Shown: piece by piece, positions 24,522 through 36,490 of the stretch | Layout of the letters: the number at the start of each line of letters is the position of its first letter | Numbering within the stretch: the first letter of the stretch is position 1 | Source of the DNA: Cryptomeria japonica | Lineage: Eukaryota > Streptophyta > Pinopsida > Cupressales > Cupressaceae | NCBI RefSeq assembly: GCF_030272615.1 | Contig: NC_081406.1 | Span: forward strand, 109,999,283 to 110,063,282 | Length of the DNA stretch: 64,000 nt | Direction: 5' to 3' | The notes under the pieces: generated by a model | What the model was told of the DNA's origin: nothing | Seen by the model: the letters and a program-made list of their open reading frames with translations, nothing else | Database searches by the model: none | Program-made: the position numbers and the translations under genes

Positions 24522-26466
24522 ACGTCTCAGCAACAATCCATACCATCTCCTTCAAATAATGAACCTAATGGTGAAACTTCTTATGTTGACCCTCAAGGTC
24601 TATCCATAGTACAAATTCAAGCTAATCCTTTTTTTCATACAAATCCTTTATATGATTTAGATATCTTAGATCCTATGCCATCATACACTTTGATTCCAAT
24701 AATACCCACTCTAGAAGGCCCCATCCAAAATGCATCCCCATTATGCGAAAACATGAACACCTTCCAAGAATCACATATCAAAATTACTACCCCTTCCTTA
24801 GAAGTGGCTCCATGTCAAGAGGATAATTTGAAAACATAAAGAAATGAGTTCTATCATAAATCAAGATCAAGACACCAAAACTCTCCAATCCCATCCAATG
24901 GTTGAAAAATATCCTACCTCCCTAGAATCCCATGATGATCCCCTTGTACCTTTCTATTTCTTCCAAGATGATCCCCTTCCATCTCAAGAGCAAAGCATCC
25001 TTCCAAATCCTATTCCTAATCCACTTCCTAAGCAAGATCATGATGCCTCTTCCACCTTTTCAAATGGTCCTACTCAAAATGAACTATCAAACACCCTTCC
25101 TACTCTATCCAATGGTCCTCTTCCATGTCAAGATCAAATTATCCCTTTATTCCCTTGTCATAATTCTCCATGTTTTCTTCAAGAGTCCATCATGCCCATA
25201 AAGCCCTCTCATGATCCTATCATTCCTTGCAAGCCACCTCCACCTCAAATTGGACTTGCCTCTAGAATCAAAAGTAAGAAGAAACCCTTTGTTAAAAATA
25301 TCTTTCAAAGCATGCATTATCAAAGAAAAGGGTTAGACATTCATGAACAGGGTATATTAGAACCCCCTGCTATAAAAGAAAATCTTGATTATACTGGCTA
25401 CAATGCTCACTCTCAAGATGTTGGTATCCCTCATAAATCCTACATTTCTCTAGTTAAATGTAAATACATGCCTTCCCCTTCACCCCTTCCATCTATTTTA
25501 GGTCCCTATATCCTTCCATCCCTTATGCAGGGTCAACAAAGGCACACATCTTCGAGCACCTTCCATCCATCCAAATACCTTCATATCATTCCTATCCATC
25601 TACGCATTATTTTCCTTCTCCAAGCAATTTGGATGCCAAGCATAAAAGTCATAAGTCAAATAATCCACATGCATTTAAGGATCAACATGTCCCATTTAAT
25701 CGACATGTAAAAACAAAGAAAAATGTGATCAAAAAAGAAAAAGAGATATACAAAAGGCCAAAAAAGCCCATTGAGCAAAAGAAAGAAATTTCAAAAACCA
25801 TATGGTTTCCTAAGGTGCTTGTACAAGCAATGCATTCCAAGGAACTACAAAAGAAAGAAATTTCCAAAAGGCCACAAAGGCCCACAAAGAAAGAAGAAAT
25901 GTCAAAATGTGTATGGCTTCCCAAGTCTTATATCGAGGCAATGCATTCTAAAGTATCACAAAAAAAAGAAAAATCAAGAACCATGTGGATTCCCAAGTCG
26001 CTCGTATAGGACTTGCACACTAAAGAAAAATTAAAATTGGCATTCCAAATTGCTACCCCAACTTCTCCCACATCCACTATCCTAAAATGTATTTTGCCTC
26101 CTTCATCCATTTTGGCTCCTTGTGTCCTAAAATCCACATCAACCTTTGCATCAAAATCACAAACTCCAAAATCCATTATTCCTCCACCATTCCACCACCC
26201 CTCAAGGTGTGTGCCAATGCTGATCTCGCTAGGATTTCCATCCAGCCATGCAAAATTCTTCCAACGTCCCATCCATTATCCAACACCTATGTTCTATCCT
26301 TCCATCCCTCTTATCCAATCCTTTGCATAAATCCTTATAACCTTTTCATCTTATTATCCATTTCATCTCCCTTTACCATCATCCTATTGACATCTTTGAG
26401 CATACCTTCAATAGCCATGGATAGTTATAGAACATCTTTTAGGGGTACTATCCAGAGAACAACTTG
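24522..26466 (+). pseudogene. Element G: low-complexity Pro/Ser/Lys-rich ORF remnants
   Basis: The longest open frame is 24844-25710 (288 codons), rich in Pro, Ser, Gln and Asp (for example NPIPNPLPKQDHD). It overlaps in a different frame with 25629-26009, which holds three imperfect repeats of about 40 residues, each with a Trp-x-Pro-Lys core (TIWFPK, CVWLPK, TMWIPK) followed by His-Ser/Thr-Lys. A further frame follows to 26466. Composition follows the CCATCC/CTTCC-rich DNA, so parts may be chance frames. The WxPK repeats are the only part that looks protein-like. I cannot assign a function; it may be an old extra ORF of the element. Confidence 0.35.
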
Positions 26467-27240
26467 ATCCCCGAGTCATATCTCCTATCATGTATCCATT
26501 GACTTCCAAAAAAAGAAAAAGGTCAAAAAAAAAGAGAGAAAGAAAGAAAAAAAAAAAGGAAAAAAAAAATATAGTAAAGAAAAAAAAATTCGTCAATTGG
26601 TGAAAACCTAGCAAACAGGCACCTTGGGCAAGTACCATGATGAAAACCTAGCAAACAGGCATCATGCATAATTCATTGTCCTCTTGCACTATTCACTGGG
26701 GGCAAGTTCCATCTATGTACATCCATCTTTTATCCCTCATCCTCCATTATCCCTCATTCACTCTATATCCACCCATATCCCATTTTCCACTTTTGATCTT
26801 GACAAGGTTAAGGATCTTTATAAGCTTTTGTGTGTCCTATCTATTACACTTGATCCACACCCTTAAGCTCCTATCCATTATTTTGTCCATTGCTTGCTTC
26901 CATCCATCATTACCCCTGTTTGATCTTGCGTATCCTATCTACCTCCTAGCCGAATCTATCCCTTGATCTTGATCCAAACTAAGGACATAAAATGTAACAA
27001 ACCTCTTGACATGGTCATTTCTTTGGACCATATGACATTAGTTACACCATACCCTTTCTTTATATTGCTATATCTGGTCCTTGAGCTTGGATTAACATGT
27101 TACCCTATTGTGAGATAGTCCTTGACAATCACATAATCTTTCTCCATCATTCGCTTATCCATTCATGTCATGTTCATTCATTCATTTGCTCAAAATCCCT
27201 TTTGCCTTGCTAGACACTAGGGGCAAATATTCAAAAAATT
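26467..27240 (+). other. Element G non-coding stretch
   Basis: An A/G-rich run with long A homopolymers (about 26508-26590) is followed by a 25-base direct repeat (GTGAAAACCTAGCAAACAGGC and similar, near 26599 and 26640) and then pyrimidine-rich sequence. No supported gene. Confidence 0.5.
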
Positions 27241-27640
27241 CTAAAAACCGTAAAATATCTTTAAAAAAACATAAAAAATTGTAAAATGTCTTGAAAAAAT
27301 CTTAAAAATCATAAAATGTCTTGAAAAAATCTTAAAAATCATAAAATGTCCTGAAAAAATCTTAAAAATCATAAAATGTCCTGAAAAAATCCTAAAAATC
27401 ATAAAATCTCTTGAAAAAAACCTAAAAATCATAAAATGTCCTAAAAATAAAAAACCTAAAAAATCATAAAATGTCCAAAAAAAAAAAACTAAAAAATCAT
27501 AAAATGTCTTGAAAAAAAAACCTAAAAATCATAAAATATCCCAAAAAAAAACCTAAAAATCATAAAATGTCTTGAAAAAAAAACCTAAAAATCATAAAAT
27601 GTCCTGAAAAAAAAAACCTAAAAAATCATAAAAATCCAAA
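27241..27640 (+). repeat. Minisatellite of about 30-bp units in element G
   Basis: About 13 tandem copies of a unit like AAAAATCATAAAATGTCCTG followed by an A run and CT. Early units are exactly 30 bp; later ones grow to 32-34 bp by longer A runs. The regular peptide pattern on the minus strand (IFRIFSGHFM and similar) is a by-product. Confidence 0.9.
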
Positions 27641-28777
27641 AACATGCAATAAACATTGCGATGACACAAACACTTCAAACAAGCATGCAAATTTGGAACT
27701 TCAACGGACTCATGCCGAGACGAGACTTAAATTGAGCAAACAGAACAAAATCTGATCAACTTATACACCCAAACCCATCAACTCTAAACAAAAAAATCAT
27801 TCGACATGAAACATATTCTTTGATTATTTTCTCTTGATTGTTTTCTATTTTCCTTTTTGGTGACATGTCTTTTAGCTTTTTTAGGATGTCTCTGACTAGA
27901 AAGGCGAGGATGGGGCATGTTCACTTGTTTGCTGCTTGCGGGATGTTCCTTAGGAATATGATGACACATCCTAGGACATGATCGCTTAAGACCATCGAGG
28001 ATATATTGGTCTGATACACACTGAGGCATTCCTTTACTGTCTGATATGTTTTCCTTCTCAAAATTGGAGTGACTGATTCATTTGGGTCTAATTCATATCC
28101 AGATGATTTTTTGCCTTTTGCTATAATAAGCTCGATGATGATACAAGCACTTAAAAAGCATAAGAATTCTCATCACCTTTCATATCCTCTTTCTCATCAC
28201 ACATTCTTTTTTTTCCATCGCTTTTCTCTTCTCATCCTCCTTTTCATCTATCTTATTTATCATTTCTTTCATTATCTTCTTCATTCTTCTTATTCCAGTG
28301 TGGTCAATCAAACACTTTATCTAACTAATGCAATGTCTTTGAATCTTTTATCTCCTTATCAACCACCTTGCTTCGTGAAATCTTAATGCCCCCAGAGTCA
28401 ATCAATCAATCAATCATTGGATCACCTTATCTTGCGCTTGCATCAATCCCTATCAGCTTAATCAACTCAATCAACTTAATCAGCTTATCAACCTGGCTAT
28501 ACTGTTCATTTCCATCAATTGTTTAGTTATGCCTCATCAATTGTGCATTTCCATCAAATGTACATCTCAACCTAATCACTTGCGCAATATCAATCATCCA
28601 ATCTTCTCTCCCATGATCTATTGAGAAATCAATCTCCATCATTTTGTTTGATCAATCTCTCAAGGGGGCATAACCAATCAATCATCATCCTTACCAAGAC
28701 ACCTCTGGGGCATATATCAGTTGATCATTTTGTTTGAAACAACGCGACAAACCACATTGTCTCAAAGAGGGGCAAAA
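27641..28777 (+). other. Element G 3' untranslated region and polypurine tract
   Basis: No supported gene. It includes TCAATCAATCAATCA-type runs near 28396-28420. The last bases before the LTR (CAAAGAGGGGCAAAA, about 28763-28777) form the polypurine tract. Confidence 0.6.
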
Positions 28778-29479
28778 TGTAGACATAAAAATTTCCATTT
28801 ATTTGTCCTCATTTAATTTCAAATTTCTCTGAACAATCGGGCGAGTCCTTATTATTACATTATTATCTCTCCATAATTCATTATTCATAATTTCCATCTT
28901 TTATTATATTATTATTAATATCTCATCATTTATCCATTAAATTTATTAATTAAAACATTATATCATATTCATGTATACACCTTCATGCATTCACATTATA
29001 CACATTTCTCTATTTATTTAATAAAACCCTTAAATATCCCCTCCTACCACTTACCATTTCCCATTTACCACTCATCTTCCCTATACCACTCATCTTGCAT
29101 TAACCCATATTCATCCCACAACATGAACTCTCCCGGAGAAAATATATTTAAACAAGCTCCCCTCTCTTATTTGAGCATCTCATCTTTATGCGCCAAACTT
29201 ATGTCAGTTTGCATCCCATTATCTTGACATCTTATCCGCTATTTTTGCATTCTTAAATCTCCATTTCCTCATAGCTTTTTGCATAAGTGCTTCTAAGAGC
29301 AAATAGATTAAATGTGAAATCTTGATGAATAGGAGTGCAATGGAGTGAATTTTTATTGCATGCATGTGTGTTTTAGCTTAGATGTTTGCATTTGCATGTG
29401 TTTCTCTTGCAGGTACTTCATTGTCGGATGTTGGAAGAAGCTAAATCTATGATTTAGTTTCCCATTTCCTCCATCTACA
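28778..29479 (+). repeat. 3' LTR of element G
   Basis: A 702-bp copy of 2797-3500, followed by the duplicated CATAG (29480-29484) and then the interrupted copia element F. Confidence 0.9.
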
Positions 29480-29484
29480 CATAG

Positions 29485-31810
29485 TTCTTCTTTCTTAGGG
29501 GTAGAAAGAATCTGAATTACTTCCTTATTGTGTTTCTCCGCTTTCTCTAGTTGTTACTCAATAGTGGAAGATTTTATCTCTATGAAAATAACACTTTTTA
29601 TATAGAGAAACTTCTCTATCACTACATCCCAAAGATTGTACCCTTTTACACCAACATCATAACCAATAAAGATATAGTTAGCAACCTTGTTTTCCAACTT
29701 AGATATTTTTCACTCAAAACATGAGCATAAACTTCACAACCAAATACTTTAAGATATCTCGTCGAGGGCTTATTTATTGATCACACTTGCATAAGTGTCT
29801 TATCAACAAGTGTTGATGTAGGAAATCTATTTGCTAGGTAGCAAGCAATGGCTACTCAACCAAAAAAATTGTCCAAAGCCAACACAAGTAAGCATACTTA
29901 TATCCTTCTCTATCAACATCCTATTCATCCTATCTATAACTCCATTATGCTAAGGGGTTTATAGTGTTGTCTTATGCCTCTCAATCCCATGGTTCTTATA
30001 GAACTTATCAAAATCTACTGAGAAGAAAACACCACCATTGTCAATCTTCAAACTCTCAATCTTTCTACTAATCTTATTTTCAACAAGAGCCTTAAACTCG
30101 TTAAACTGACTAAACACTTCAAAATTACTTTTGAGAAAAAAAAAAAAAGATTCTTTCTACTATCATCATCAATAAATGATACAGAATACACATATTTTAA
30201 AATTGAAGGAATATTAATAGGACCAAAAACATCATAATATATCAAGTCCAACAATCTAGAAGATTTGAGAGAACTAGAGTAAAACTGAACAAGGTTTTGT
30301 TTACCATAAATACAATATTCACAAAAATTGAACTCAAGATTAAAATCATCTAGCCTCTCTATGATATGAGGAATTCATTTTTCATGGTTTTGATAATCTT
30401 CTCACCAATGTGACCAAGTATTTGGTGCCATAACATTGTCTTCTCCACTAGGAACTTTTCATCCCCAAAGAATCGACACCCTTAGGTACTTAGAAAACAC
30501 AACCATCAGATGTAGAAGCAACAGTCCTCTTTACAACTCGATTTGATGGTGATGATAAATAATCTAGAGCCCTCTTCTCAGACTGCACAGAAGCACTATT
30601 GCACTATACATTGCATGCATATATCTTATACAAGGTACCATAGAGCCTCTAGCCATCTTGTATCCACCTAATGAAAAATAACTTGCACACCTACATCACT
30701 CAACTTACTAAGAGTAGATTTCATGCCAAACCCAACATCTATATAACACCATCGATCCCATTCACTCTACCATTAGGAAAGGTAATCTTGACTCTTCCAT
30801 GACCAACAATCTTCAGATGAGAGTCACCACTAAGATACATCTTCCCACCATTATATTCTTGATACTTTGAAAAACAACCTTGATGTGAGGTCATGTAGAA
30901 AGATGCACTTGAATCAATCAACCACACATCTTTCAATACATGCATTGCCAAGGTTGTGATAAATGCTTCACCATCATCCTGAGAGGATTTGTCTAAATTT
31001 GAATTAGAGGGTCTCTTATTATTTTTCTCCTCACATTATTTATGACAATGACCAGTTTTGTTGTAGTTCCAAGACTTTGGCTTAGAATTTCTAGGAGACT
31101 TAGATCTCCCATGGGATTTTGATCTACCTCTTTCATCTTTCTTGTCCTTCTTGCCTTTCTCTTTTGATCTACCATGAACAAAGAGCCTCCTTAGCTAACT
31201 CAGAAGTATTCCTACTCATATCTTCAAAAATTAACGATGCTATATCCATCTTGAACTTGGCGGTTATACTCCTAATATCCATAATATGATGATCCCATGA
31301 GTTAGGAAAATAACACAACAAAAGCATGCAATAATCCCCCCCTTGATCTTGTCACCAACAGAACCCAACTAAGAAACAATCATATTGAATGCATTGAGAT
31401 TATCAGAAATAGATCTTCCATCTTCTATCTTCAGAGAAACATCTTCTTTCTCAAAAAGATCTTGTTTACCAAGGATTTATCCTAATAAATGTCTCCAAGC
31501 TTCTTTCGAACATTTTTCATAGTCTTCTCTTGATGGATATTCAAGAAAACAGAGTCTACTAAATAGAGCCTTATAAGACCATTTTCCTTTTGATCCACAA
31601 TGTATCAAAAATATTGTGTTGTGGTATGGGGTTTTGTTCCAGATATTGCAGCCCATAGATCTCCCTCCACAAGCATATCTTCCATTTTCAACTTCCAAAG
31701 CTTGAAGTTTCTGCCATTAAACTTCTTAATATCAACTTTTTTGGATGTGCTTGTTGTCTTCTTCCTACAAAATGATTTTGAAAATGCTTCATAAAAGCTC
31801 CTACTCAAAC
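29485..31810 (-). pseudogene. Element F gag, protease and integrase remnants
   Basis: Read on the minus strand from 31808 down. The gag N-terminus (KKVDIKKFNGRNFKLWKLKM, 31605-31808) is the UBN2-type copia capsid. A broken zinc-knuckle zone lies near 31000-31180. The protease start (VWLIDSSASFYMTSHQG, about 30930-30880) has Asp-Ser-Ser where Asp-Ser-Gly is usual. An integrase core fragment (LDLIYYDVFGPINIPS and SFIDDDSRK) lies at 30048-30254, and further integrase sequence runs to the insertion of G. Stops and frameshifts are frequent. With 1177-2791 this makes up the full copia set. Confidence 0.82.
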
Positions 31811-31860
31811 TAAGATAGTATAAAGAATCTACTACCTAACAACTGGACCAAAACTAGCCA

Positions 31861-31874
31861 GCCTCTAATACCAA
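31861..31874 (-). other. Primer-binding site of element F
   Basis: On the minus strand it reads TTGGTATTAGAGGC directly after the 5' LTR end; it differs by transitions from the initiator-Met consensus TGGTATCAGAGC. Confidence 0.75.
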
Positions 31875-31875
31875 C

Positions 31876-32800
31876 TGAAAGGAAGCTAATGTGTGAAGAC
31901 ACTTCCTAACACTAATCTAGTGGAGAAAGTGCAAATTATCTCATAAATCTTAACTATTATAGAATTAGAAACACATTCACAAGGAGATAATAAACATGCA
32001 TAAAAATTATACCATATAACACATGATATATCATGGGGAAAACCATTTTGGAAGAAAAACCACATACACCAAAAGCACAATACTTTTTATTTAGTAAACT
32101 AATGATTATATAATATAATATCAAAACTCAACTTCTTTATACAGGAGTCTACAACTGACACTTCATCTGCAAAAGATTACATAACTAATACTCTCCAAGG
32201 CTACCTTATATAGGGAAATACAATGAAAAAGGAAGTTTTTATATGAAGCAAGAAGATGGGGTCATGAAAAACATTTGGCCCTAGTTTTTGGCCACCAAAA
32301 AGCATGCAAATGACATGTGTAAATCTTGAAATGACTCCCCATTCAAGCCTCCTAAGTTGGACACCCAAAATTTACTATTTTGAGGTATGAAAAATGCTCT
32401 TACACATCTTACAACTGTCATAACTTAGAACACTTACAATTGTAAGAAAATCCATCATAACTAATTATTATTAGCTTATTCTCTTACAATTTGTCATAAC
32501 CCAACTTGGGCACCCACCTTCTCCATGCAAAAGGTATCTCCTACCACTTTTCCAATATGCCATAAAAATTTGTCATAGGCTGTCATAACATGGCACTTGT
32601 CAATATCCTCAAAGTGGGATTCCTACCTTCACATGTGCAACATATGTGTCACATAATCATCACCAAGTAAGATGCCACCAAGCTTATGGGTCCCATTAGA
32701 GGAATAGACATTTGTGGGCTATTAATAAATTAAAATAATAAATAAATATAACAAAATCAATGTTAGGATTTGCAAAGGTTAAGACACCTTAATGCAGACA
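31876..32800 (-). repeat. 5' LTR of element F
   Basis: A 925-bp copy of 41-981. It is followed by the duplicated CACTT (32801-32805), which restores the host sequence. Confidence 0.87.
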
Positions 32801-32833
32801 CACTTTTTACCATTCACAACCACTAGTTGTGAG
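32801..32833. other. Host DNA between elements F and A
   Basis: Thirty-three bases of chromosome with one CACAACC and one GTTGTGAG word, matching the degenerate minisatellite seen again at 51980-52224. The last five (GTGAG) pair with ATGAG at 51980-51984 as the duplication of element A. Confidence 0.6.
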
Positions 32834-33469
32834 TGTTGGCATTACTGGATGAATTGATTATATGTTGCATTGATGTTTTGTCATTGATGTCAACACTAGA
32901 TATTATGGTTGGTTACCAGCAAAAAGGTTTTGGTTACCAGTAGAAGATCTAGTGTTACCGACAGAAGAGACTATCTGTTGGACACTTTTGGCATGTTTGG
33001 ATCTATGGAATGTGTTTGGTTACATGTGGTACGTGCTTCTGGAGCATTTCTTGGTCAGTTGGTATTGACTTGGTAATCGGATGCTATCATACATTCTGGT
33101 AAAAACCCTTACCGACATTGGTTTAAGACTTTACGAGCAGAGCTCTCACTGAGAAATCTTGACAAGATGCATAGTTGGTGTTGGTGCAACTTCTAGATGG
33201 ATTTCACGATGTTGAAGATGTTCTTTGATTGTGATTCAACTGCTTGAAGACATTTCTTTGGTGTGGTGGACCCAGAATAGGTCTGGTACCTATCTAGGTT
33301 ATGGACCAATATCATGTTAACGTGTACTCTACACGTACCCAAGATGTTTTGAGATGTTTTATGGATTTATTATTGTTGTTTTGGTCTTAAGACGATATGG
33401 CATATCATTGTAATATGGATCTATGTAATGATCTTATTGTAATATCTTTTAGGTGGCCGACCTAATTGG
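32834..33469 (+). repeat. 5' LTR of element A, first part
   Basis: Matches 50757-51394 of the 3' LTR. It is cut at ...GACCTAATTGG by element B and continues at 45628 with TTTAGGCCTTAGGG, exactly as the uncut 3' LTR reads across. Confidence 0.9.
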
Positions 33470-34690
33470 TGTTGGCATTTTGATAATGTTTGTATTTAGT
33501 TGAGGTGGTTGTTGGCTATTTAGTTGTGATTGTCATTGATGGACACACACATATTTTATGTATGAGTTATTCTCAACTCGTAGTATGTGTTGTATTGTTC
33601 AAACCGGTATTATATGTCATTGTATGAATAGTCTTTGTTTGTAGAAGACTATCAATGTTTTACAGAAGGAGCTTACCGGTCAAGGCATGACTGAAGACCT
33701 CAAGCGGTATGAAGACATCAAGCGGTATGAAGACCTCAAGCAGAACGAGGACCCCTAGCGGTAGTTAATCTTTTTGATTGGAACACTCTATTCCAGTTTA
33801 CCAGTCTTTGTTTGTTAACCGGTAATCGGTATACTGTGTTATACTGGTAAAATTGTAAAGTGTGATGAGTTATCATCCACCAACACCGATGCGGTGATTC
33901 AACCAGTAAACTTGTAAAGTATGATGAGTTATCATCCACCGATACTTTGACAGTGTTTCTGTGTCGTGTTACCAAATGTGTCTAGATGCTTTGAAACTAG
34001 GACATTGTAATCCAATCTCATTGGACTGACATGAAATCAACTTCCTATTTAAGGACATCATGTCTAGGGTTTTAATGTGTGTGTATGTGTGTTGAAGTGT
34101 GAAGAAGCATCTTACAATAAAGATTGAACATGCAAAGGATAGAAGACTGAAGTAATGTTACAATGCATTAACAAGGAGCAGTCAAGGATCTAATCAGGCA
34201 TTCTGTGCTACTTTCTAGATCATTCACTTGTTGATTACTAATCTCTTCGACAAGTCTAAAACCCTTAACCGGGTAGGCCTAGTCAAGCCTATTGTAAATC
34301 CTCTAACAAGGTGGTTCACAGTTGTGGATCTGAAATCCTTTAATAGGGTAGTCTTTAACAGGACTTATCTCCTAACATAGATTTGGATTCCTAATAGGAT
34401 CTGTTCTGGTGATGAATATTGTAAGGCCTTAACCGGTCTAGTTACTATTATGCAGATAGTTGACTTGTGAGTTTTACTAACCGTGGTTTTTCCCATTTGG
34501 GTTTCCACATCAAAATATCTTGTGTTATGGTGATTGTGCTTCTGTGGGTGAATGCTTTATTTTCTATTTTGCTTATCTGTGTTTTAACTGGTTTGTTGTT
34601 TAAACTACTATACTGGTTTGCAGTAAAATTGCTTAAGAGTTTGGTTAAGTGTTTGGGCATACTAATTCACCCTCCTCTTAGCATTCATCA
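33470..34690 (+). repeat. 5' LTR of element B
   Basis: A 1221-bp LTR. It holds four tandem 18-bp units at 33693-33764 (first GAAGACCTCAAGCGGTAT) and two copies of a longer unit centred on GATGAGTTATCATC (about 33844-33881 and 33903-33941). Both features recur in the 3' LTR at 40189-40260 and about 40340-40438. Confidence 0.9.
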
Positions 34691-34705
34691 ATTGGTATCA
34701 GAGCC
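34691..34705 (+). other. Primer-binding site of element B (initiator tRNA-Met)
   Basis: ATTGGTATCAGAGCC abuts the LTR end CATTCATCA; it contains the complete TGGTATCAGAGCC. Confidence 0.9.
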
Positions 34706-34728
34706 AACCTTTCTTTAAGTCTAACAAC

Positions 34729-36024
34729 TTGAAAGGAGATATGGGGGAATACAGCATGAGGGAACTCACTCACCGTTTGGCTAAATCTGAGAGAGCCTAT
34801 TATGAACTTAAGATCAAGTATAAAGTCTCTTTAGCCAAAAGAAGAGAACTTGCTGAGCAAATGATGGAAATTAATGAGAACAACTCTTCTGATGAAGCAG
34901 ACATGGATGCCCTATTTCAAGAAGTGGAGAAACTAAATGAGTCCAAAACTAACCTAAGGAGGGAGTTGGAAGGACTGACTATCAGGATGAGTCAGGAGCT
35001 AGAAAATAGAAGAAAAGATGAAGATCTAGTAAAGGACAAGGAGCATGAGATCTTTAAGTTAAACCAAGAAATTGGTACCATTACTGCTTATTTGCAAGAG
35101 GGTAAGGAAGAGAAAGAAGAAATGCAAGCAGAACTCAATGAAGGCATTTTTCTGAATGAAACCTTGATGAAGACCAATGATTCTCTTTCCAAGGAACTTG
35201 CTGAGACAAAGGAGATACTTGCAAAGTTCAATTGGAGTGCTACGAAGTTGGACCAAAAGCTAGAATCAATGATGCCATCAAAGGATACCTCTGGACTTGG
35301 TTTCTTTGCATATGAGGTAGCTGAATCCTCTAGAGCCAAGACTGATGCACCAAAGGAGAAATCGGCACCTAAGATCAACCAAAGCAAAGGTAAGCCAAAG
35401 TTCAAACTTGTATGCTTCAATTGCCATAAGGAAGGACATACTACCAATGTGTATAGGAGTAAGACTTACAATAATTTTCCTTACATGCAAAACAATGTGT
35501 ACAACCACAATGCTAGAACCAGTAGATTTAATGGTCATTGTTATGCATGCAACAAGTTTGGGCATAGATCTTTTGAGTGCAGATCAGTTATGAACAACCC
35601 TAGAAGTTATGCACCAAGACCAAAAGGAGTTGTCCAAGAACCTCCTATGAACCAAAACCCAAACCGGTATAGAACCTATGACCAGTGGTCAAATGGTTAT
35701 GGAGCAGAAAACAATTGGAGAGAAACCTATTTGATTTGTCGTGGTAGCAGTCACACTGCTGCAACATGCAGGAGGAAGAATGGAAATGTGAACACTGGAC
35801 CATGGAGAGCACCTGGTATGGTATGCTATCAATGTAACAAACTAGGACATATTTCCAGATCATGTAGACTGAGACAAAATCCATTGAGAGACAAACCGAT
35901 TGACCTAGAAGGAAAGGTTGATGTTGAAACTGTTCAGGCTGATATGAACAAAACTTGGAAGAAGAAATCTGAAGAGATTCCACAAGATGTACCCGTTTCT
36001 GCACCTAGTGTGGAGACCTCTTAA
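34729..36024 (+). CDS. Element B ORF1: gag-like protein with coiled coil and three zinc knuckles
   Basis: An uninterrupted frame of 431 codons, the longest intact one in the window. Residues about 10-180 are charged with heptad-like spacing (a long coiled coil). Residues about 180-195 (LDQKLESMMPSKDTSGLGFF) resemble the Gly-Leu-Gly-Phe stretch found before the knuckles in SIRE-type copia gag proteins. Three knuckles follow: CFNCHKEGHTTNVY (last Cys replaced by Tyr), CYACNKFGHRSFEC and CYQCNKLGHISRSC; a fourth (LICRGSSHTAATC) lacks the first Cys. The usual N-terminal capsid domain (UBN2) is missing. Start choice: ATG at 34729, soon after the primer-binding site; a second ATG lies four codons on. 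It could still bind RNA, but capsid assembly would need a partner. The intact frame amid decay suggests it is younger or was under selection longer. Confidence 0.8.
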   Translation: MKGDMGEYSMRELTHRLAKSERAYYELKIKYKVSLAKRRELAEQMMEINENNSSDEADMDALFQEVEKLNESKTNLRRELEGLTIRMSQELENRRKDEDLVKDKEHEIFKLNQEIGTITAYLQEGKEEKEEMQAELNEGIFLNETLMKTNDSLSKELAETKEILAKFNWSATKLDQKLESMMPSKDTSGLGFFAYEVAESSRAKTDAPKEKSAPKINQSKGKPKFKLVCFNCHKEGHTTNVYRSKTYNNFPYMQNNVYNHNARTSRFNGHCYACNKFGHRSFECRSVMNNPRSYAPRPKGVVQEPPMNQNPNRYRTYDQWSNGYGAENNWRETYLICRGSSHTAATCRRKNGNVNTGPWRAPGMVCYQCNKLGHISRSCRLRQNPLRDKPIDLEGKVDVETVQADMNKTWKKKSEEIPQDVPVSAPSVETS

Positions 36025-36490
36025 CCGACAAATTAAGCTTCAAAAATCTTAAGGGGGAACATATCGGTAACAATGTTTTAGACCCCCGGTGTATATCGAT
36101 AAAGTGTTTTTATCGGTATCGATTACTTGTCAACTAACAAAAGAAATGAAGTGGTAAAGTTAGGGTTTGTACCCTATCGGTGATGCATTTATTATGGTAG
36201 GTAGGAGCATGTTTAAAAGTGACTTTTGTCATCATTTTTACTTACCTATTTTTTAAGAAGAATTTTTCTGGCTTGAGCAGTGTAACAAGAGCGATTCATC
36301 TTGCATTTGAAAGAATCCAGAAAGAAATATTGCACACGATTTTGCAGCCATTTCAAGCTATCAGTGTGGAAGTCAGATTGGTAAAGTAAGCTCTTGGAGA
36401 AGTGTGTTGTGCTTGATATCAATGAACCCTAGTTCAGAGTGAAAATGTATTTTTCATCAAATCACTCTCATCATTCAAAATTATTTAGAC
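36025..36490 (+). other. Spacer between the two ORFs of element B
   Basis: About 470 bases without a supported reading frame. In an autonomous copia element more than 3 kb of pol would lie here, so this is the likely deletion scar. Confidence 0.6.

Larger units (their letters stand above)
2797..29479 (+). mobile_element. Element G: LTR retrotransposon without pol (LARD-like), split by a LINE
   Basis: LTRs at 2797-3500 (704 bp) and 28778-29479 (702 bp) are nearly identical, start TGTAGACA and end CATCTACA. The duplication CATAG is seen at 2792-2796 and 29480-29484. A purine tract (AAAGAGGGGCAAAA) touches the 3' LTR. Removing the LINE leaves about 8.2 kb. Inside I see only scraps: a short coiled-coil ORF, a Cys/His motif typical of the gag end in Ty3/gypsy Tat-like elements, and long Pro/Ser/Lys-rich low-complexity reading frames. 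There is no reverse transcriptase, RNase H or integrase, so it was probably moved in trans. A very decayed gypsy element is the alternative, but loss of all pol while the LTRs stay similar favours a large retrotransposon derivative. Confidence 0.85.
41..32800 (-). mobile_element. Element F: minus-strand Ty1/copia retrotransposon, split by element G
   Basis: This is the outermost element of the left stack. Its two LTRs (41-981 and 31876-32800) are clearly homologous, with TG/CA ends, and are flanked by the 5-bp duplication CACTT. A primer-binding site resembling the 3' end of initiator tRNA-Met sits inside the right LTR, so the element reads right to left. Gag, protease and integrase remnants lie at about 29485-31810 and reverse transcriptase and RNase H remnants at 1177-2790, in the normal copia order. 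The break between the two halves is exactly the insertion of element G (2797-29479). Without G the element is about 6 kb, a normal copia size. Frames are broken throughout, so it cannot move on its own. Confidence 0.9.

Noticed and set aside
27241-27640. CRISPR-like regular repeats
   Set aside because: Units are contiguous without unique spacers and lie inside a plant retroelement; it is a minisatellite.
34467-34718. Hydrophobic frame with VMVIVLLWVNALF seen at 34467 and again at 45402
   Set aside because: Both are in the LTRs of element B and duplicate each other; no start signal or independent conservation.
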